Part shown: one piece after another, positions 42,928 through 51,258 of the stretch
How positions within the stretch are numbered: position 1 is the first letter of the stretch
How the letters are laid out: each line of letters opens with the position of its first letter
Source: Nocardiopsis potens DSM 45234
Lineage (GTDB): Bacteria > Actinomycetota > Actinomycetes > Streptosporangiales > Streptosporangiaceae
Direction of reading: 5' to 3'
DNA: 64,000 nt
NCBI RefSeq assembly: GCF_000341105.1
Contig: NZ_ANBB01000022.1
Span: forward strand, 1 to 64,000
Position numbers and translations under genes: made by a program
The notes under the pieces: generated by a model
The model's input: only the letters and a program-made list of their open reading frames with translations
Told to the model about the DNA's origin: nothing
Database searches by the model: none

Positions 42928-43965
42928 TCACGGGCCCGCCCGCCGCGGCCGCTCCGCGGTGTCCGGGGCGATCTCGCCCGCGGCGATCCGCTCGGCGTGG
43001 TGGCAGGCGACCTTGTGCCCCTCGGCCACCTGGCGCAGCTCGGGGCGGACCGTGGCGCACAGCTCCTCCTGGCGCCAGGGGCAGCGGGTGTGGAACCGGC
43101 AGCCGGGCGGCGGGTCCGCGGGCGAGGGGAGGTCGCCCTGGAGCAGGATCCGGCGGCGGCCGTCCTCGACCGCCGGGTCGGGCACCGGGACCGCGGAGAT
43201 GAGCGAGCGGGTGTAGGGGTGCAGCGGTTCGGCGTACAGCCCGTCGCCGGGGGCCTCCTCCACCAGGCCGCCCAGGTACATCACCCCCACCGTGTCGCTG
43301 ACGTGCCGGACCACCGCCAGGTCGTGCGCGATCACCAGGTAGGCCAGGCCGCGCTCGCGCTGCAGCTCCTCCAGCAGGTTGAGCACCTGGGCCTGGATCG
43401 AGACGTCCAGGGCGGAGACCGGTTCGTCGCAGACGATCAGCTCCGGGGAGAGCACCAGCGCCCGGGCGATGCCGATGCGCTGGCGCTGCCCGCCGGAGAA
43501 CTCGTGCGGGTAGCGGGGCAGGGCGCTCGCGGACAGGCCGACCGCCTCCAGCGCGTCGACCACCGCCGCCCGGCGCGCGGCGCGGTCCGCGCCCAGCCCG
43601 TGCACCTCCAGCCCCTCCAGCAGCAGCGACTCGACGTTCTGCCGCGGGTCGAGGCTGCCCAGCGGGTCCTGGAAGACCATCTGCACCCGGCGGCGGGACC
43701 GGCGCAGCTCCTCGGCGGGCAGCCCGGCCAGGTCGACGCCGCCCAGCCGGACCTGGCCGGCGGTGACGTCGACCAGGCGCAGCACCGCGCGGCCCAGGGT
43801 GGTCTTCCCGCAGCCGGACTCCCCCACCAGCCCGTAGGTGGTCCCGGCGGCGACGGAGAGGCTCACCCCGTCCACCGCGCGGACCCGGCCGACGGTGCGC
43901 TCCAGCAGGACGCCGCGACGGATCGGGAAGTGGACCTCGAGGTCCTCGATCTCCAGCAGGCTCAT
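42928..43965 (-). CDS. Peptide ABC transporter ATP-binding protein (OppF/DppF type)
   Basis: 345-residue ATPase, last gene of the peptide-import operon. Walker A is GESGCGKT (48-55), the Q-loop [12 protein letters not shown], the signature [11 protein letters not shown] (156 onward) and Walker [13 protein letters not shown] (176-187). The C-terminal oligopeptide-transporter extension contains [13 protein letters not shown], whose cysteines can hold an iron-sulfur site in OppD/F proteins. It overlaps the upstream OppD-type gene by 4 nt (ATGA). It pairs with that ATPase to power import through the two permeases. Confidence 0.95.
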   Translation of the reverse strand: MSLLEIEDLEVHFPIRRGVLLERTVGRVRAVDGVSLSVAAGTTYGLVGESGCGKTTLGRAVLRLVDVTAGQVRLGGVDLAGLPAEELRRSRRRVQMVFQDPLGSLDPRQNVESLLLEGLEVHGLGADRAARRAAVVDALEAVGLSASALPRYPHEFSGGQRQRIGIARALVLSPELIVCDEPVSALDVSIQAQVLNLLEELQRERGLAYLVIAHDLAVVRHVSDTVGVMYLGGLVEEAPGDGLYAEPLHPYTRSLISAVPVPDPAVEDGRRRILLQGDLPSPADPPPGCRFHTRCPWRQEELCATVRPELRQVAEGHKVACHHAERIAAGEIAPDTAERPRRAGP

Positions 43966-44984
43966 CGTCCCTCGCTCTCCTCACCCGGTGCGGGCTCGGT
44001 CGGGTGCAGGCAGCGGAAGCGGTGCCCGGCGCCCCGCTCGCGCATCGGCGGCGGGCCGCCCAGGCAGTCGTCGGCGAAGCGGTCGCAGCGGGGCGCGAAC
44101 GCGCACCCGTCGTCCCAGGCGATCGCGTCGTCGACGGTGCCGCGGACCGGCGTCAGCGGCTCGTCGCGCGGGGCGTCCAGCCGGGGGATGGAGCCGAGCA
44201 GCCCCGCGGTGTAGGGGTGGGTGGGCGCGGCGAACAGCTCGTGCCGCTCGGCGCCCTCCACGGTCCGGCCGGAGTAGAGCACGTTGATCTCGTCGCACAG
44301 CCCCGCCACCACGCCCAGGTCGTGGGTGATCATCAGCAGCGCGGTGCCCTCCTCGGCGACGAGCCCGGAGAGCAGCTCCAGGATCTGGGCCTGGATGGTG
44401 ACGTCGAGCGCGGTGGTGGGCTCGTCGGCGATCAGCAGCCGCGGCCGGCAGGCGACCGCCATCGCGATGAGGGCCCGCTGGCGCATCCCCCCGGAGAGCT
44501 CGTGCGGGTACTCGCGGAGCCGCCGGCCGGGGTCGGGGATGCCGACCCGGTCGAGCAGCTCGGCGGCCTGGTCCCGGGCGGCGGCGCCCTTGACCCCGCG
44601 GTGCCGGGTGAGCACCTCGGCGACCTGGCGGCCGATCGGCACCACCGGGTTGAGCGAGGAGAGCGGGTCCTGGAAGACCATCGCGATCTCGGAGCCGCGC
44701 AGGTCGCGCATGCGCGCGGGGGGCAGGGCGAGCAGGTCGGCCTCGCCGCCGCCGCCGAGGCGGAACCGGGCCGTGCCGCCCACCCGCACGCCGCGCGCGG
44801 GCAGCAGCCCCATCAGCGCCAGCGAGGTGACGCTCTTGCCGCACCCGGACTCCCCCACCAGGCCGGTGATCCGGCCCTCGTCCAGGGAGAAGGAGATCCG
44901 GTCCACGGCCTGGACGTCGCGCCGCCGGCGGCGGGTGAAGGCGACCGAGAGCTCGTCCACGTCGAGCAGCGGGCTTCGGGTCAT
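43962..44984 (-). CDS. Peptide ABC transporter ATP-binding protein (OppD/DppD type)
   Basis: 340-residue ATPase. The ATG at 44984 is chosen with GGAAGTGAG just upstream; the longer open frame is a shadow of the permease gene. Walker A is GESGCGKS (44-51), the signature [14 protein letters not shown], Walker [14 protein letters not shown]. The C-terminal cysteine-containing extension [14 protein letters not shown] is typical of the family. Its stop overlaps the OppF-type start, and its own start follows the permease stop by 2 nt. Confidence 0.95.
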   Translation of the reverse strand: MTRSPLLDVDELSVAFTRRRRRDVQAVDRISFSLDEGRITGLVGESGCGKSVTSLALMGLLPARGVRVGGTARFRLGGGGEADLLALPPARMRDLRGSEIAMVFQDPLSSLNPVVPIGRQVAEVLTRHRGVKGAAARDQAAELLDRVGIPDPGRRLREYPHELSGGMRQRALIAMAVACRPRLLIADEPTTALDVTIQAQILELLSGLVAEEGTALLMITHDLGVVAGLCDEINVLYSGRTVEGAERHELFAAPTHPYTAGLLGSIPRLDAPRDEPLTPVRGTVDDAIAWDDGCAFAPRCDRFADDCLGGPPPMRERGAGHRFRCLHPTEPAPGEESEGR

Positions 44985-44986
44985 GC

Positions 44987-45943
44987 TCACTTCCTCAGTC
45001 TCGGGTCGAGCGACTCGCGCATCGCCTCGCCCATCAGGGTGAAGCCGAGGGCGGTCACGATGATCGCCAGCGCGGGGAAGACCGCCAGCTGCGGTGCGCC
45101 GCCGAGGAACCGCTGGGCGTCGGCGAGCATGGTGCCCCACTCGGGGACCGACGGGTCGGGGTTGCCCAGCCCCAGGTAGGACAGGGCGGCGGCGTCGATG
45201 ATGGCGGTGGCCAGGCTCAGGGTGAGCTGGACCAGCACCGGCCCCATCGAGTTGGGCAGGATGTGCGCCAGCGCGATCCTGCGCCGGCGGGCGCCCAGCG
45301 CCCGGGCCGCCAGCACGTAGTCCCGGCCCCCCTGGGCGATCATCGCGCCGCGCAGCAGCCGGGCGAAGATCGGGATCTGCGCGGCGCCGACCGCGATCAT
45401 CACCGTGGTCAGGCCCTGGCCGAGCAGGGCCGCGATGCTCACCGCCAGCAGCAGGGTGGGCAGCGCCAGCATCATGTCGGTGAGGCGCATCAGCACCGTG
45501 TCGATCCGGCGGCCGGCCCGGCCGCCGAGGGTGTGCGCGGCCCCGGAGACCCCGCCGAGCAGCGCCCCGGCGGTGAAGCCCAGCCCGGCCGCCACCACGC
45601 CGACCAGCAGCGTCTGCCGGGCCCCGATCACCATCCGGGAGAACTGGTCCCGCCCGAGGTTGTCCAGGCCGAGCCAGTTCTCCGCGCGCGGCCCGACGAA
45701 CACGTTGCGGTTGGGGAAGACCTCGGTGCCCCAGGTCTGCGCGGTGGGGCTGTACGGGGCGATCAGCTCCCCCAGGACGGCGACCAGCAGGAACACCCCG
45801 ACGACGGCGGCGCCGGTGATCGCCATCGGGTCGCGGCGCATCCGGGTGAAGGCCTCGCGCCACACCCCGCGCCCCGCGCCGTCCTCCCGGCGGGCGGCGA
45901 CCAGCTCGGCCAGCCGGTCGATCCGTTCGGCCCTGGACGTCAT
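44987..45943 (-). CDS. Peptide ABC transporter permease (OppC/DppC type)
   Basis: 318-residue inner-membrane permease from the ATG at 45943, which overlaps the OppB-type stop by 1 nt (TGATG). An N-terminal OppC extension with one helix (ITGAAVVGVFLLVAVLGELI) is followed by GPRAENWLGLDNLGRDQFSRM. Five more helices follow, with the cytoplasmic EAA loop GRDYVLAARALGARRRRIAL. It pairs with the OppB-type protein to form the channel. Confidence 0.95.
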   Translation of the reverse strand: MTSRAERIDRLAELVAARREDGAGRGVWREAFTRMRRDPMAITGAAVVGVFLLVAVLGELIAPYSPTAQTWGTEVFPNRNVFVGPRAENWLGLDNLGRDQFSRMVIGARQTLLVGVVAAGLGFTAGALLGGVSGAAHTLGGRAGRRIDTVLMRLTDMMLALPTLLLAVSIAALLGQGLTTVMIAVGAAQIPIFARLLRGAMIAQGGRDYVLAARALGARRRRIALAHILPNSMGPVLVQLTLSLATAIIDAAALSYLGLGNPDPSVPEWGTMLADAQRFLGGAPQLAVFPALAIIVTALGFTLMGEAMRESLDPRLRK

Positions 45944-46947
45944 CAGCTCACCCGCACTCTCGGGTCGAGGAGGCTGTAGGAGATGTCCACCAGCAGGTTG
46001 ATCAGGACGTAGACGGTGGCGATGATCAGGATGAAGCCGAGCAGCACCGGGTAGTCGCGGGTCTGCGTCGCCGCGTAGATGAACTCGCCGATGCCGCCGA
46101 AGGCGAACACGCTCTCGGTGAGCACCGCGCCCGCCAGCAGGCTGCCGCTGAGCAGCCCGATCGCGGTCACCACCGGGAGCATCGCGTTGCGCAGCACGTG
46201 CCGGGTGCGGATCGTGCCGCGGTGCAGCCCCTTGGCCTCGGCGGTGCGCACGTAGTCCTCGCCGAGCACCTCGATGACGCTGGCCCTGGTCATCCGCACG
46301 ATCACCGCCAGCGGGATGCTGGACAGCGCCAGCCCGGGCAGGACCAGGTGCATGAGCGCGTCGGCGGCGGCGTCCCACTCCCGGGTGGCGATCCCGTCGA
46401 CGACGAAGAAGCCGGTGATCCGGGTGGCGTCCAGCCCCGGCGACTGGCGGAAGGCCGACGGGAACAGCCCGAGCTGCTCGGCGAAGACCAGCTTGAGCAC
46501 GAAGGCCAGGAAGAACACCGGGGTGCAGATGCCCAGCAGGGAGCCGCCGACGGCCAGCGCGTCCAGCGGCCCGCCGCGGCGGCGCGCCGCCAGGTAGCCC
46601 AGCGGGATGCCGATGGCCACCGCGAACAGCATCGCCATGGCGGCGAGCTCGGCGGTGGCCGGGAACTTGATCAGGAACTCGGTGAGCACCGGCCGCCCGG
46701 TCTGCAGCGAGGTGCCCATGTCGCCTTGGAGGAGCTGCAGCACGAACCGGCCGTACTGCTCGAGGATCGGGTCGTCCAGGCCCATCGTCCTGCGCAGTGC
46801 CGCCCGCTGCTCGGCCGAGGCGTCCTCGGGCAGCAGCGCGTACTCGGGTCCCCCGGGCAGCAGCCGCACCCAGAAGAAGAGCAGGACCGAGAGGCCGAAG
46901 AGGGTCGGCACGGCCGTCAGGACGCGCCTGGTGATGAAACGGAGCAC
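45943..46947 (-). CDS. Peptide ABC transporter permease (OppB/DppB type)
   Basis: 334-residue permease starting at a GTG at 46947. The N-terminus FITRRVLTAVPTLFGLSVLL and the DPILEQYGRFVLQLLQGDMG segment are classic OppB features. The EAA loop is EDYVRTAEAKGLHRGTIRTR, and the protein ends LLDPRVR. Helices are readable at about 8-28, 98-120, 135-155 and near the C-terminus. A 30-bp palindrome lies in the 122-bp gap before it, after the binding-protein gene. Confidence 0.95.
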   Translation of the reverse strand: MLRFITRRVLTAVPTLFGLSVLLFFWVRLLPGGPEYALLPEDASAEQRAALRRTMGLDDPILEQYGRFVLQLLQGDMGTSLQTGRPVLTEFLIKFPATAELAAMAMLFAVAIGIPLGYLAARRRGGPLDALAVGGSLLGICTPVFFLAFVLKLVFAEQLGLFPSAFRQSPGLDATRITGFFVVDGIATREWDAAADALMHLVLPGLALSSIPLAVIVRMTRASVIEVLGEDYVRTAEAKGLHRGTIRTRHVLRNAMLPVVTAIGLLSGSLLAGAVLTESVFAFGGIGEFIYAATQTRDYPVLLGFILIIATVYVLINLLVDISYSLLDPRVRVS

Positions 46948-47016
46948 CGTTGCAGCCGCCTGCCTGTCGGAGCGGCCGGCCCGCCGGGGCCGCCCGCCGG
47001 TCGTCGGTGGGTCTGC

Positions 47017-47046
47017 GGGCCGGGGCGGCGGCCGCCGCCCCGGCCC
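47017..47046 (-). terminator. 30-bp palindrome between the binding protein and the permeases
   Basis: Perfect palindrome with 15-bp arms GGGCCGGGGCGGCGG, 24 bp after the binding-protein stop. Within an otherwise tightly packed operon it may act as a partial terminator or 3'-end stabiliser, giving more binding protein than permease. Confidence 0.65.
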
Positions 47047-47069
47047 CTGTCGCCGGGTCCGGGCTCCGG

Positions 47070-48752
47070 CTAGCGGAAGGAGGCCTCGGCGAAGCTCTCC
47101 TGGGTGAGCGGGCTGACCGCGGGCGGTTCGACGTCGGGGGAGAACACGATGGAGGGCGCCGAGTGCGAGATCGGCAGGCCCGGCAGGTAGTCCATGATGA
47201 CCTCGTTGGCGTCCTGGTAGAGGCCGGTGCGGGCCTCCGGGTCGGGTTCGGAGGCGGCCGCCTCCATCGCCTCGAAGACGCCGTCGTCGCGGAACCCCCA
47301 GGCGGTCTTGTAGCCGTCGAACCAGGTGCCGAGGAAGTTGTAGGCCTCGTTGTAGTCGCCGGTCCAGCCGAGCAGGTAGAGGCTGCACTCGCCGGCGTCG
47401 GTGTAGGGGATGTACTCGTCCCACGGCTTGGACTCGGGCTCCACGGCGATGCCCGCGGCCTCCAGGTCGGCCTGGACGATGTCGAAGATGTCCTTGGGCG
47501 CCGGCATGTAGGGCCGGGAGACGTCGGTGGGGTAGCAGGCGTTGAGGGTCAGGTCCGACTCGCCGGCGTCCTCCAGCAGCCCGGTGGCCTTGTCCGGGTC
47601 GTACTCGTAGGCGGTGACGTCGGGCGACCAGCCCTGCACGGTCTCCGGGACGAACTGGGTGGCCACCTCGCCGCCCTCGGGCAGGATGGTGTCGACGATG
47701 CGCTGCCGGTCGACCGCGTGCGCGATGGCCCGCCGCACGTCCGGTTCGTCCAGCGCCTCGTTCGCCTCGGGGTTGTAGGCCAGGTAGAGGACGTTGAACA
47801 CGTCCCGGACCGGGACCTGGAAGCCGGCCTCCTTCAGCGGTTCGACGTCGGCGGGCGCGGCCAGGTCGTAGCCGTGCACGTCGCCGGCCTCCAGTGCCTG
47901 CCGGCGGGCGGTCTCCTCGGAGATGGTCTTGATGATCAGCGTCTTGACCCCGGCCGGCTCGCCCCAGTAGTCCTCGTAGCGGGTGAGGGTGACCTCCCTG
48001 GCGTCGTGGTCCCAGGACTCGTAGGTGTAGGGGCCGGTTCCGGCGATCACGCCGGCCTCCTGGCTGTAGTCCGGGAGCACCGGGGAGCCCTCGTCGCCGC
48101 CGACCTCCTGGCCCGCCGCGGCCTCGATGGAGGCGGGGCTCATGATCGCGAACGAACTCAGGCTGAAGGCGCCGGGGAAGGCGGCCGACGGCTCGGTGAC
48201 GGCGATGGTGACCGTGGTGTCGTCCTCGGCGGTGCAGGACTCGTAGAGCGACTCGGGCAGGTCCTCGTCCTCGTTCTCCGCGAACCCCCCGAAGACGGCC
48301 TGCCAGTAGTAGGTCTGGTTGCTGCTCTGGTAGCCGCCGGTGAACTCGTTCCACCGGTCGAAGTTGGCGCAGACCGCCTCGGCGTCGAACACCTCCCCGT
48401 CATGGAAGGTGACGCCCTCGCGCAGCCGGAAGGTCCACTCGGTGCCCTCCTCGTTGGACTCCCAGCTCTCGGCGAGCCCGCCGATGATCTCGGTGCCGCC
48501 GGGCTCGTGCTCGAGCAGCGTCTCCATCACCTGCCGGGTGACCCGGAAGCTCTCCCCGTCGTTGACGAGGACCGGGTCGAGGGAGCGGGGGTCGCCCGCG
48601 CCCGCGAAGACCAGGGGCCTGCTCTCGTTGGGGTCGCCGCCGGCGTCCCGCTCGCTCTGCGCGCACCCCGCGGCGGCGACGGCGGTGGCCGCGGCCGCCG
48701 CCAGGGGCGCGAGGAACCTCTTGGACGTCCTCGTGAACACTGTCCACCTCAT
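47070..48752 (-). CDS. Peptide ABC transporter substrate-binding lipoprotein (SBP family 5)
   Basis: 560-residue lipoprotein; the ATG at 48752 gives a good lipoprotein signal with lipobox AAAGC (Cys30). SBP_bac_5 landmarks are LREGVTFHDGEVFDAEAVCA, GTGPYTYESWD, YEDYWGEPAG and ALDEPDVRRAIAHAVDR. It captures peptides or similar solutes outside the membrane and delivers them to the permease pair. It is the first gene of the operon; the upstream region holds a palindromic operator candidate at 48837-48848. The ligand cannot be told from the sequence. Confidence 0.95.
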   Translation of the reverse strand: MRWTVFTRTSKRFLAPLAAAAATAVAAAGCAQSERDAGGDPNESRPLVFAGAGDPRSLDPVLVNDGESFRVTRQVMETLLEHEPGGTEIIGGLAESWESNEEGTEWTFRLREGVTFHDGEVFDAEAVCANFDRWNEFTGGYQSSNQTYYWQAVFGGFAENEDEDLPESLYESCTAEDDTTVTIAVTEPSAAFPGAFSLSSFAIMSPASIEAAAGQEVGGDEGSPVLPDYSQEAGVIAGTGPYTYESWDHDAREVTLTRYEDYWGEPAGVKTLIIKTISEETARRQALEAGDVHGYDLAAPADVEPLKEAGFQVPVRDVFNVLYLAYNPEANEALDEPDVRRAIAHAVDRQRIVDTILPEGGEVATQFVPETVQGWSPDVTAYEYDPDKATGLLEDAGESDLTLNACYPTDVSRPYMPAPKDIFDIVQADLEAAGIAVEPESKPWDEYIPYTDAGECSLYLLGWTGDYNEAYNFLGTWFDGYKTAWGFRDDGVFEAMEAAASEPDPEARTGLYQDANEVIMDYLPGLPISHSAPSIVFSPDVEPPAVSPLTQESFAEASFR

Positions 48753-48836
48753 CCGGGGGTTGGTGGCACTTCCGGGAACTGGCCCGGACCCTATTTTCTT
48801 TTTCCCGCGGCGGCGGCGCCGTGATCGGCCGTCAAC

Positions 48837-48848
48837 GGAAACGTTTCC
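48837..48848. promoter_or_regulatory. LacI-type operator candidate upstream of the peptide ABC operon
   Basis: GGAAACGTTTCC is a perfect 12-bp palindrome with the central CG typical of LacI/GalR-family operators, 85-96 bp upstream of the binding-protein start. TTGACG directly overlaps its end on the minus strand (48835-48830) and could be a -35. Confidence 0.45.
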
Positions 48849-49464
48849 TTTCCGCGCCTTACCGGGCCCAGAAATAAAGGCGCTTCCACGGCGAATCCAC
48901 ACCATCCACCCGTTCAGGTGCGGTTTCGCACCGGAAATCACCTTGGTGAACGGTGGTGCAGGCGGGGACCGCGCGAATGCCGCCCTTACCCCGGGGCCAC
49001 TCCTCTTTCACCTTTCCCGATTCGGCGGCCGGCCGCCCCGGAAACCGATCTTCCGATACCCGGACCCGGGCCGGCCGACCGGAGGAGCCGCTTTTCCGGA
49101 AGAGGGCCGGGGAAAGGGCCGGGCGGCCCGGGCCCCGGGGCGACGCGGCCCCGGTGCGGCCGCACCGGGGCTCGGGCGCGGGCCGCGGCCGCCTCGAGCG
49201 CCGAACCCGGCCGCCCGGACCTCTCGCGCCGGAACGCGCCGCCGAGGTAAAGTCACCGGCCGCCGGGTAAAAACCCGGCAATGCGCGGGTGCCCCACCCT
49301 GCGCATTTCATCCCCTACCAGCAGAATCACCCCTGCCGTACCTGTGGGCACGTGTGTCCCGCACTGCTCCGCAGCCCCGGGAATCCGATTGGCACCACCC
49401 GATTCCCCCGTTTCAGGCCGGCCCCGACCGGGGCCCGGTCCCGATGCATACGGAGAGGACCCGA
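48849..49464. other. Long intergenic region with a 24-bp palindrome, no gene seen
   Basis: Lies between the peptide ABC operon and the phospholipase gene. The left part is AT-richer (48850-48960), and the centre is extremely GC-rich. A perfect 24-bp palindrome (GCCCCGGTGCGG and complement, 49148-49171, counted without its outermost mismatched pair) could be a terminator or attenuator. None of the open frames crossing it has protein-like composition. Confidence 0.45.
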
Positions 49465-50097
49465 ATGCGCGTCTCCCCCGCCGGCCGCCCGCGCCTCATC
49501 GCGGCCACCGCACTCGCAGCCCTGGCCGCCCTCGCGGCGTCCCCCGCTCCGGCCGCCGCGGACACCCTCCCCCCGGAGGAGCTGCGCGGCATCACCGACG
49601 ACTACGTCTTCGCCTACTCGCTCCCCGAGTTCACCTCGGTCAGCGCCGAGCGCCCGTACGACGGGCAGCTCGACTGGTCCAACGACGGCTGCTCCTACTC
49701 CCCCGACCAGCCGCTCGGCAACGACTTCCTGCCCGGCTGCGCCCGGCACGACTTCGGCTACCGCAACTTCAAGCTGCAGGAGCGGTTCACCGAGGAGAAC
49801 CGGGCGCGCATCGACAACGTGTTCCGCGACGACCTGTACGGCATCTGCGACGGCGACTGGGTGTGCCGCGGCGTCGCGGACATCTACTACGCGGCGGTGC
49901 GGGCCTTCGGCGGCCAGAACACCGACACCGGCGAGGCGCTGGAGCGCGGCCGGGTGGAGGAGAAGGCCGAGCTGCTGATGCTCACCGCCGAGAGGGTCGA
50001 GTCCGCCGACGACCCGGCCGAGGCGGAGCGCCTGCTGGAGACCTTCGAGGACAGCACCGGGGTCGAGCTGGCGACCGAGCACCCGGCCGCGGGCTGA
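49465..50097 (+). CDS. Secreted prokaryotic phospholipase A2
   Basis: 210-residue exported enzyme that hydrolyses the sn-2 acyl bond of phospholipids with calcium. The ATG at 49465 has GGAGAGG 6 nt upstream. A signal peptide covers residues 1-32 (cleavage after PAAA). The catalytic His95-Asp96 lies in FLPGCARHDFGYRNF, the calcium-site region is WSNDGCSYSPD, and NRARIDNVF holds the second Asp (Asp117). Four cysteines (76, 92, 128, 134) fit the two disulphides of the Streptomyces-type enzyme. A C-terminal extension of about 50 acidic residues is longer than usual. Confidence 0.92.
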   Translation: MRVSPAGRPRLIAATALAALAALAASPAPAAADTLPPEELRGITDDYVFAYSLPEFTSVSAERPYDGQLDWSNDGCSYSPDQPLGNDFLPGCARHDFGYRNFKLQERFTEENRARIDNVFRDDLYGICDGDWVCRGVADIYYAAVRAFGGQNTDTGEALERGRVEEKAELLMLTAERVESADDPAEAERLLETFEDSTGVELATEHPAAG

Positions 50098-50142
50098 CCC
50101 GCCGCCGCCCGCGCCGGGCCGGCGCGGGCGGCACGGCCCCGG

Positions 50143-51024
50143 CTACTTCTTCTGGCAGCCGGGGCACCAGTAGAGGGTGCGCCCGGCCAGCTCCGCGGAG
50201 CGCACGCCGGTGCCGCACACCCGGCACGGCTCGCCGGTGCGGTAGCAGACGTAGAGCGTGTCCGGCCGGGGCACCGGGGCGGCGTCCGGGTCCGTCCGGT
50301 GCTCGGGGCGGGTGGTGACGATCTGCCCCTCCCGGACGCCGATCCGGAGCAGCTCGACCAGGTCCTCCCAGAGCGCCTCCCACTCGGACCGGTCGATCTC
50401 CCGGCCCGGCCGGTAGGGGTCGATGCCGGCCCGGAACAGCGCCTCCGCCCGGTAGATGTTGCCGATGCCGGCGATGACGTCCTGGCGCATCAGCAGCGCC
50501 GCGACGGTGGTCCGGGACCGGGAGACGGTGCGCCAGGCCCGCTCGGGGTCGGCGTCGGCGCGCAGCGGGTCGGGGCCCAGCTTCGCCTGCGCGGCGAGCT
50601 TGGCGTCCTCCCCGATGACCTCGCAGGCCGAGGGGCCGCGCAGGTCGGCCCAGCCGGTACCGCTGACCAGCCGGGCGCGGACCGCGCCGACCGGCTCGGG
50701 CGGCAGCACGAACCCCTCGCCGTCGCGCTCCAGGGTCCGGCTGCGGCCGCCGGGCGCCCGGGGCGCGCCCAGGTACCGCTCGCCGTCGGCGTCGCCGAAG
50801 GTCCACGCCCCGTACAGGCCCAGGTGGACGCGGAGCCATTCGCCGGAGTCGAAGCCGAGGAAGAGCTGCTTGCCGTGGGCCTCGCCCTCCTCCAGGACCC
50901 GCCCGTCCAGGCGCCGCGCCCCGTCGGCGAACCGGCCCTGCGGGCTGGACACCCGCAGCCGGGCACCCGCGTAGTTCTCGGTGAAGTGCGCCGCCAACCG
51001 GTGCAGCGTGTGGCCTTCGGGCAC
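50143..51024 (-). CDS. nei: Fpg/Nei-family DNA glycosylase (endonuclease VIII-like)
   Basis: 293-residue base-excision repair enzyme that removes oxidised pyrimidines and cuts the abasic strand. It begins MPEGHTLHRL: Pro2 and Glu3 are the catalytic residues, and the H of PEGH marks the Nei rather than the Fpg branch. The helix-two-turn-helix contains DVIAGIGNIYRAEALF. The C-terminal zinc finger is CYRTGEPCRVCG with CPGCQKK (four cysteine ligands). The start codon is the GTG at 51024. It stands 46 bp from the convergent phospholipase gene. Confidence 0.95.
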   Translation of the reverse strand: MPEGHTLHRLAAHFTENYAGARLRVSSPQGRFADGARRLDGRVLEEGEAHGKQLFLGFDSGEWLRVHLGLYGAWTFGDADGERYLGAPRAPGGRSRTLERDGEGFVLPPEPVGAVRARLVSGTGWADLRGPSACEVIGEDAKLAAQAKLGPDPLRADADPERAWRTVSRSRTTVAALLMRQDVIAGIGNIYRAEALFRAGIDPYRPGREIDRSEWEALWEDLVELLRIGVREGQIVTTRPEHRTDPDAAPVPRPDTLYVCYRTGEPCRVCGTGVRSAELAGRTLYWCPGCQKK

Positions 51025-51258
51025 CCCGCCCCCTCGTCCCCGGGCAGGTCGGCCCGGCCTGTTCGTCCGCCTTCGCGGCCCGCTCCGCGCGGACCGAAGC
51101 GCACTCTATCCGGAGGCCGGCGGTGCCCGGTCCCGGGGCTCCGGCGACGGCGCCCCGGGACCGGCGCCCGGAGGCGGCGCACCGCGGGAGCGGCGGGGAG
51201 GAGCGGGGACCTCGGCGCCGCGCGGACGGGCGGGCGGCGGCCCCGGTGGTCTGCGGGG

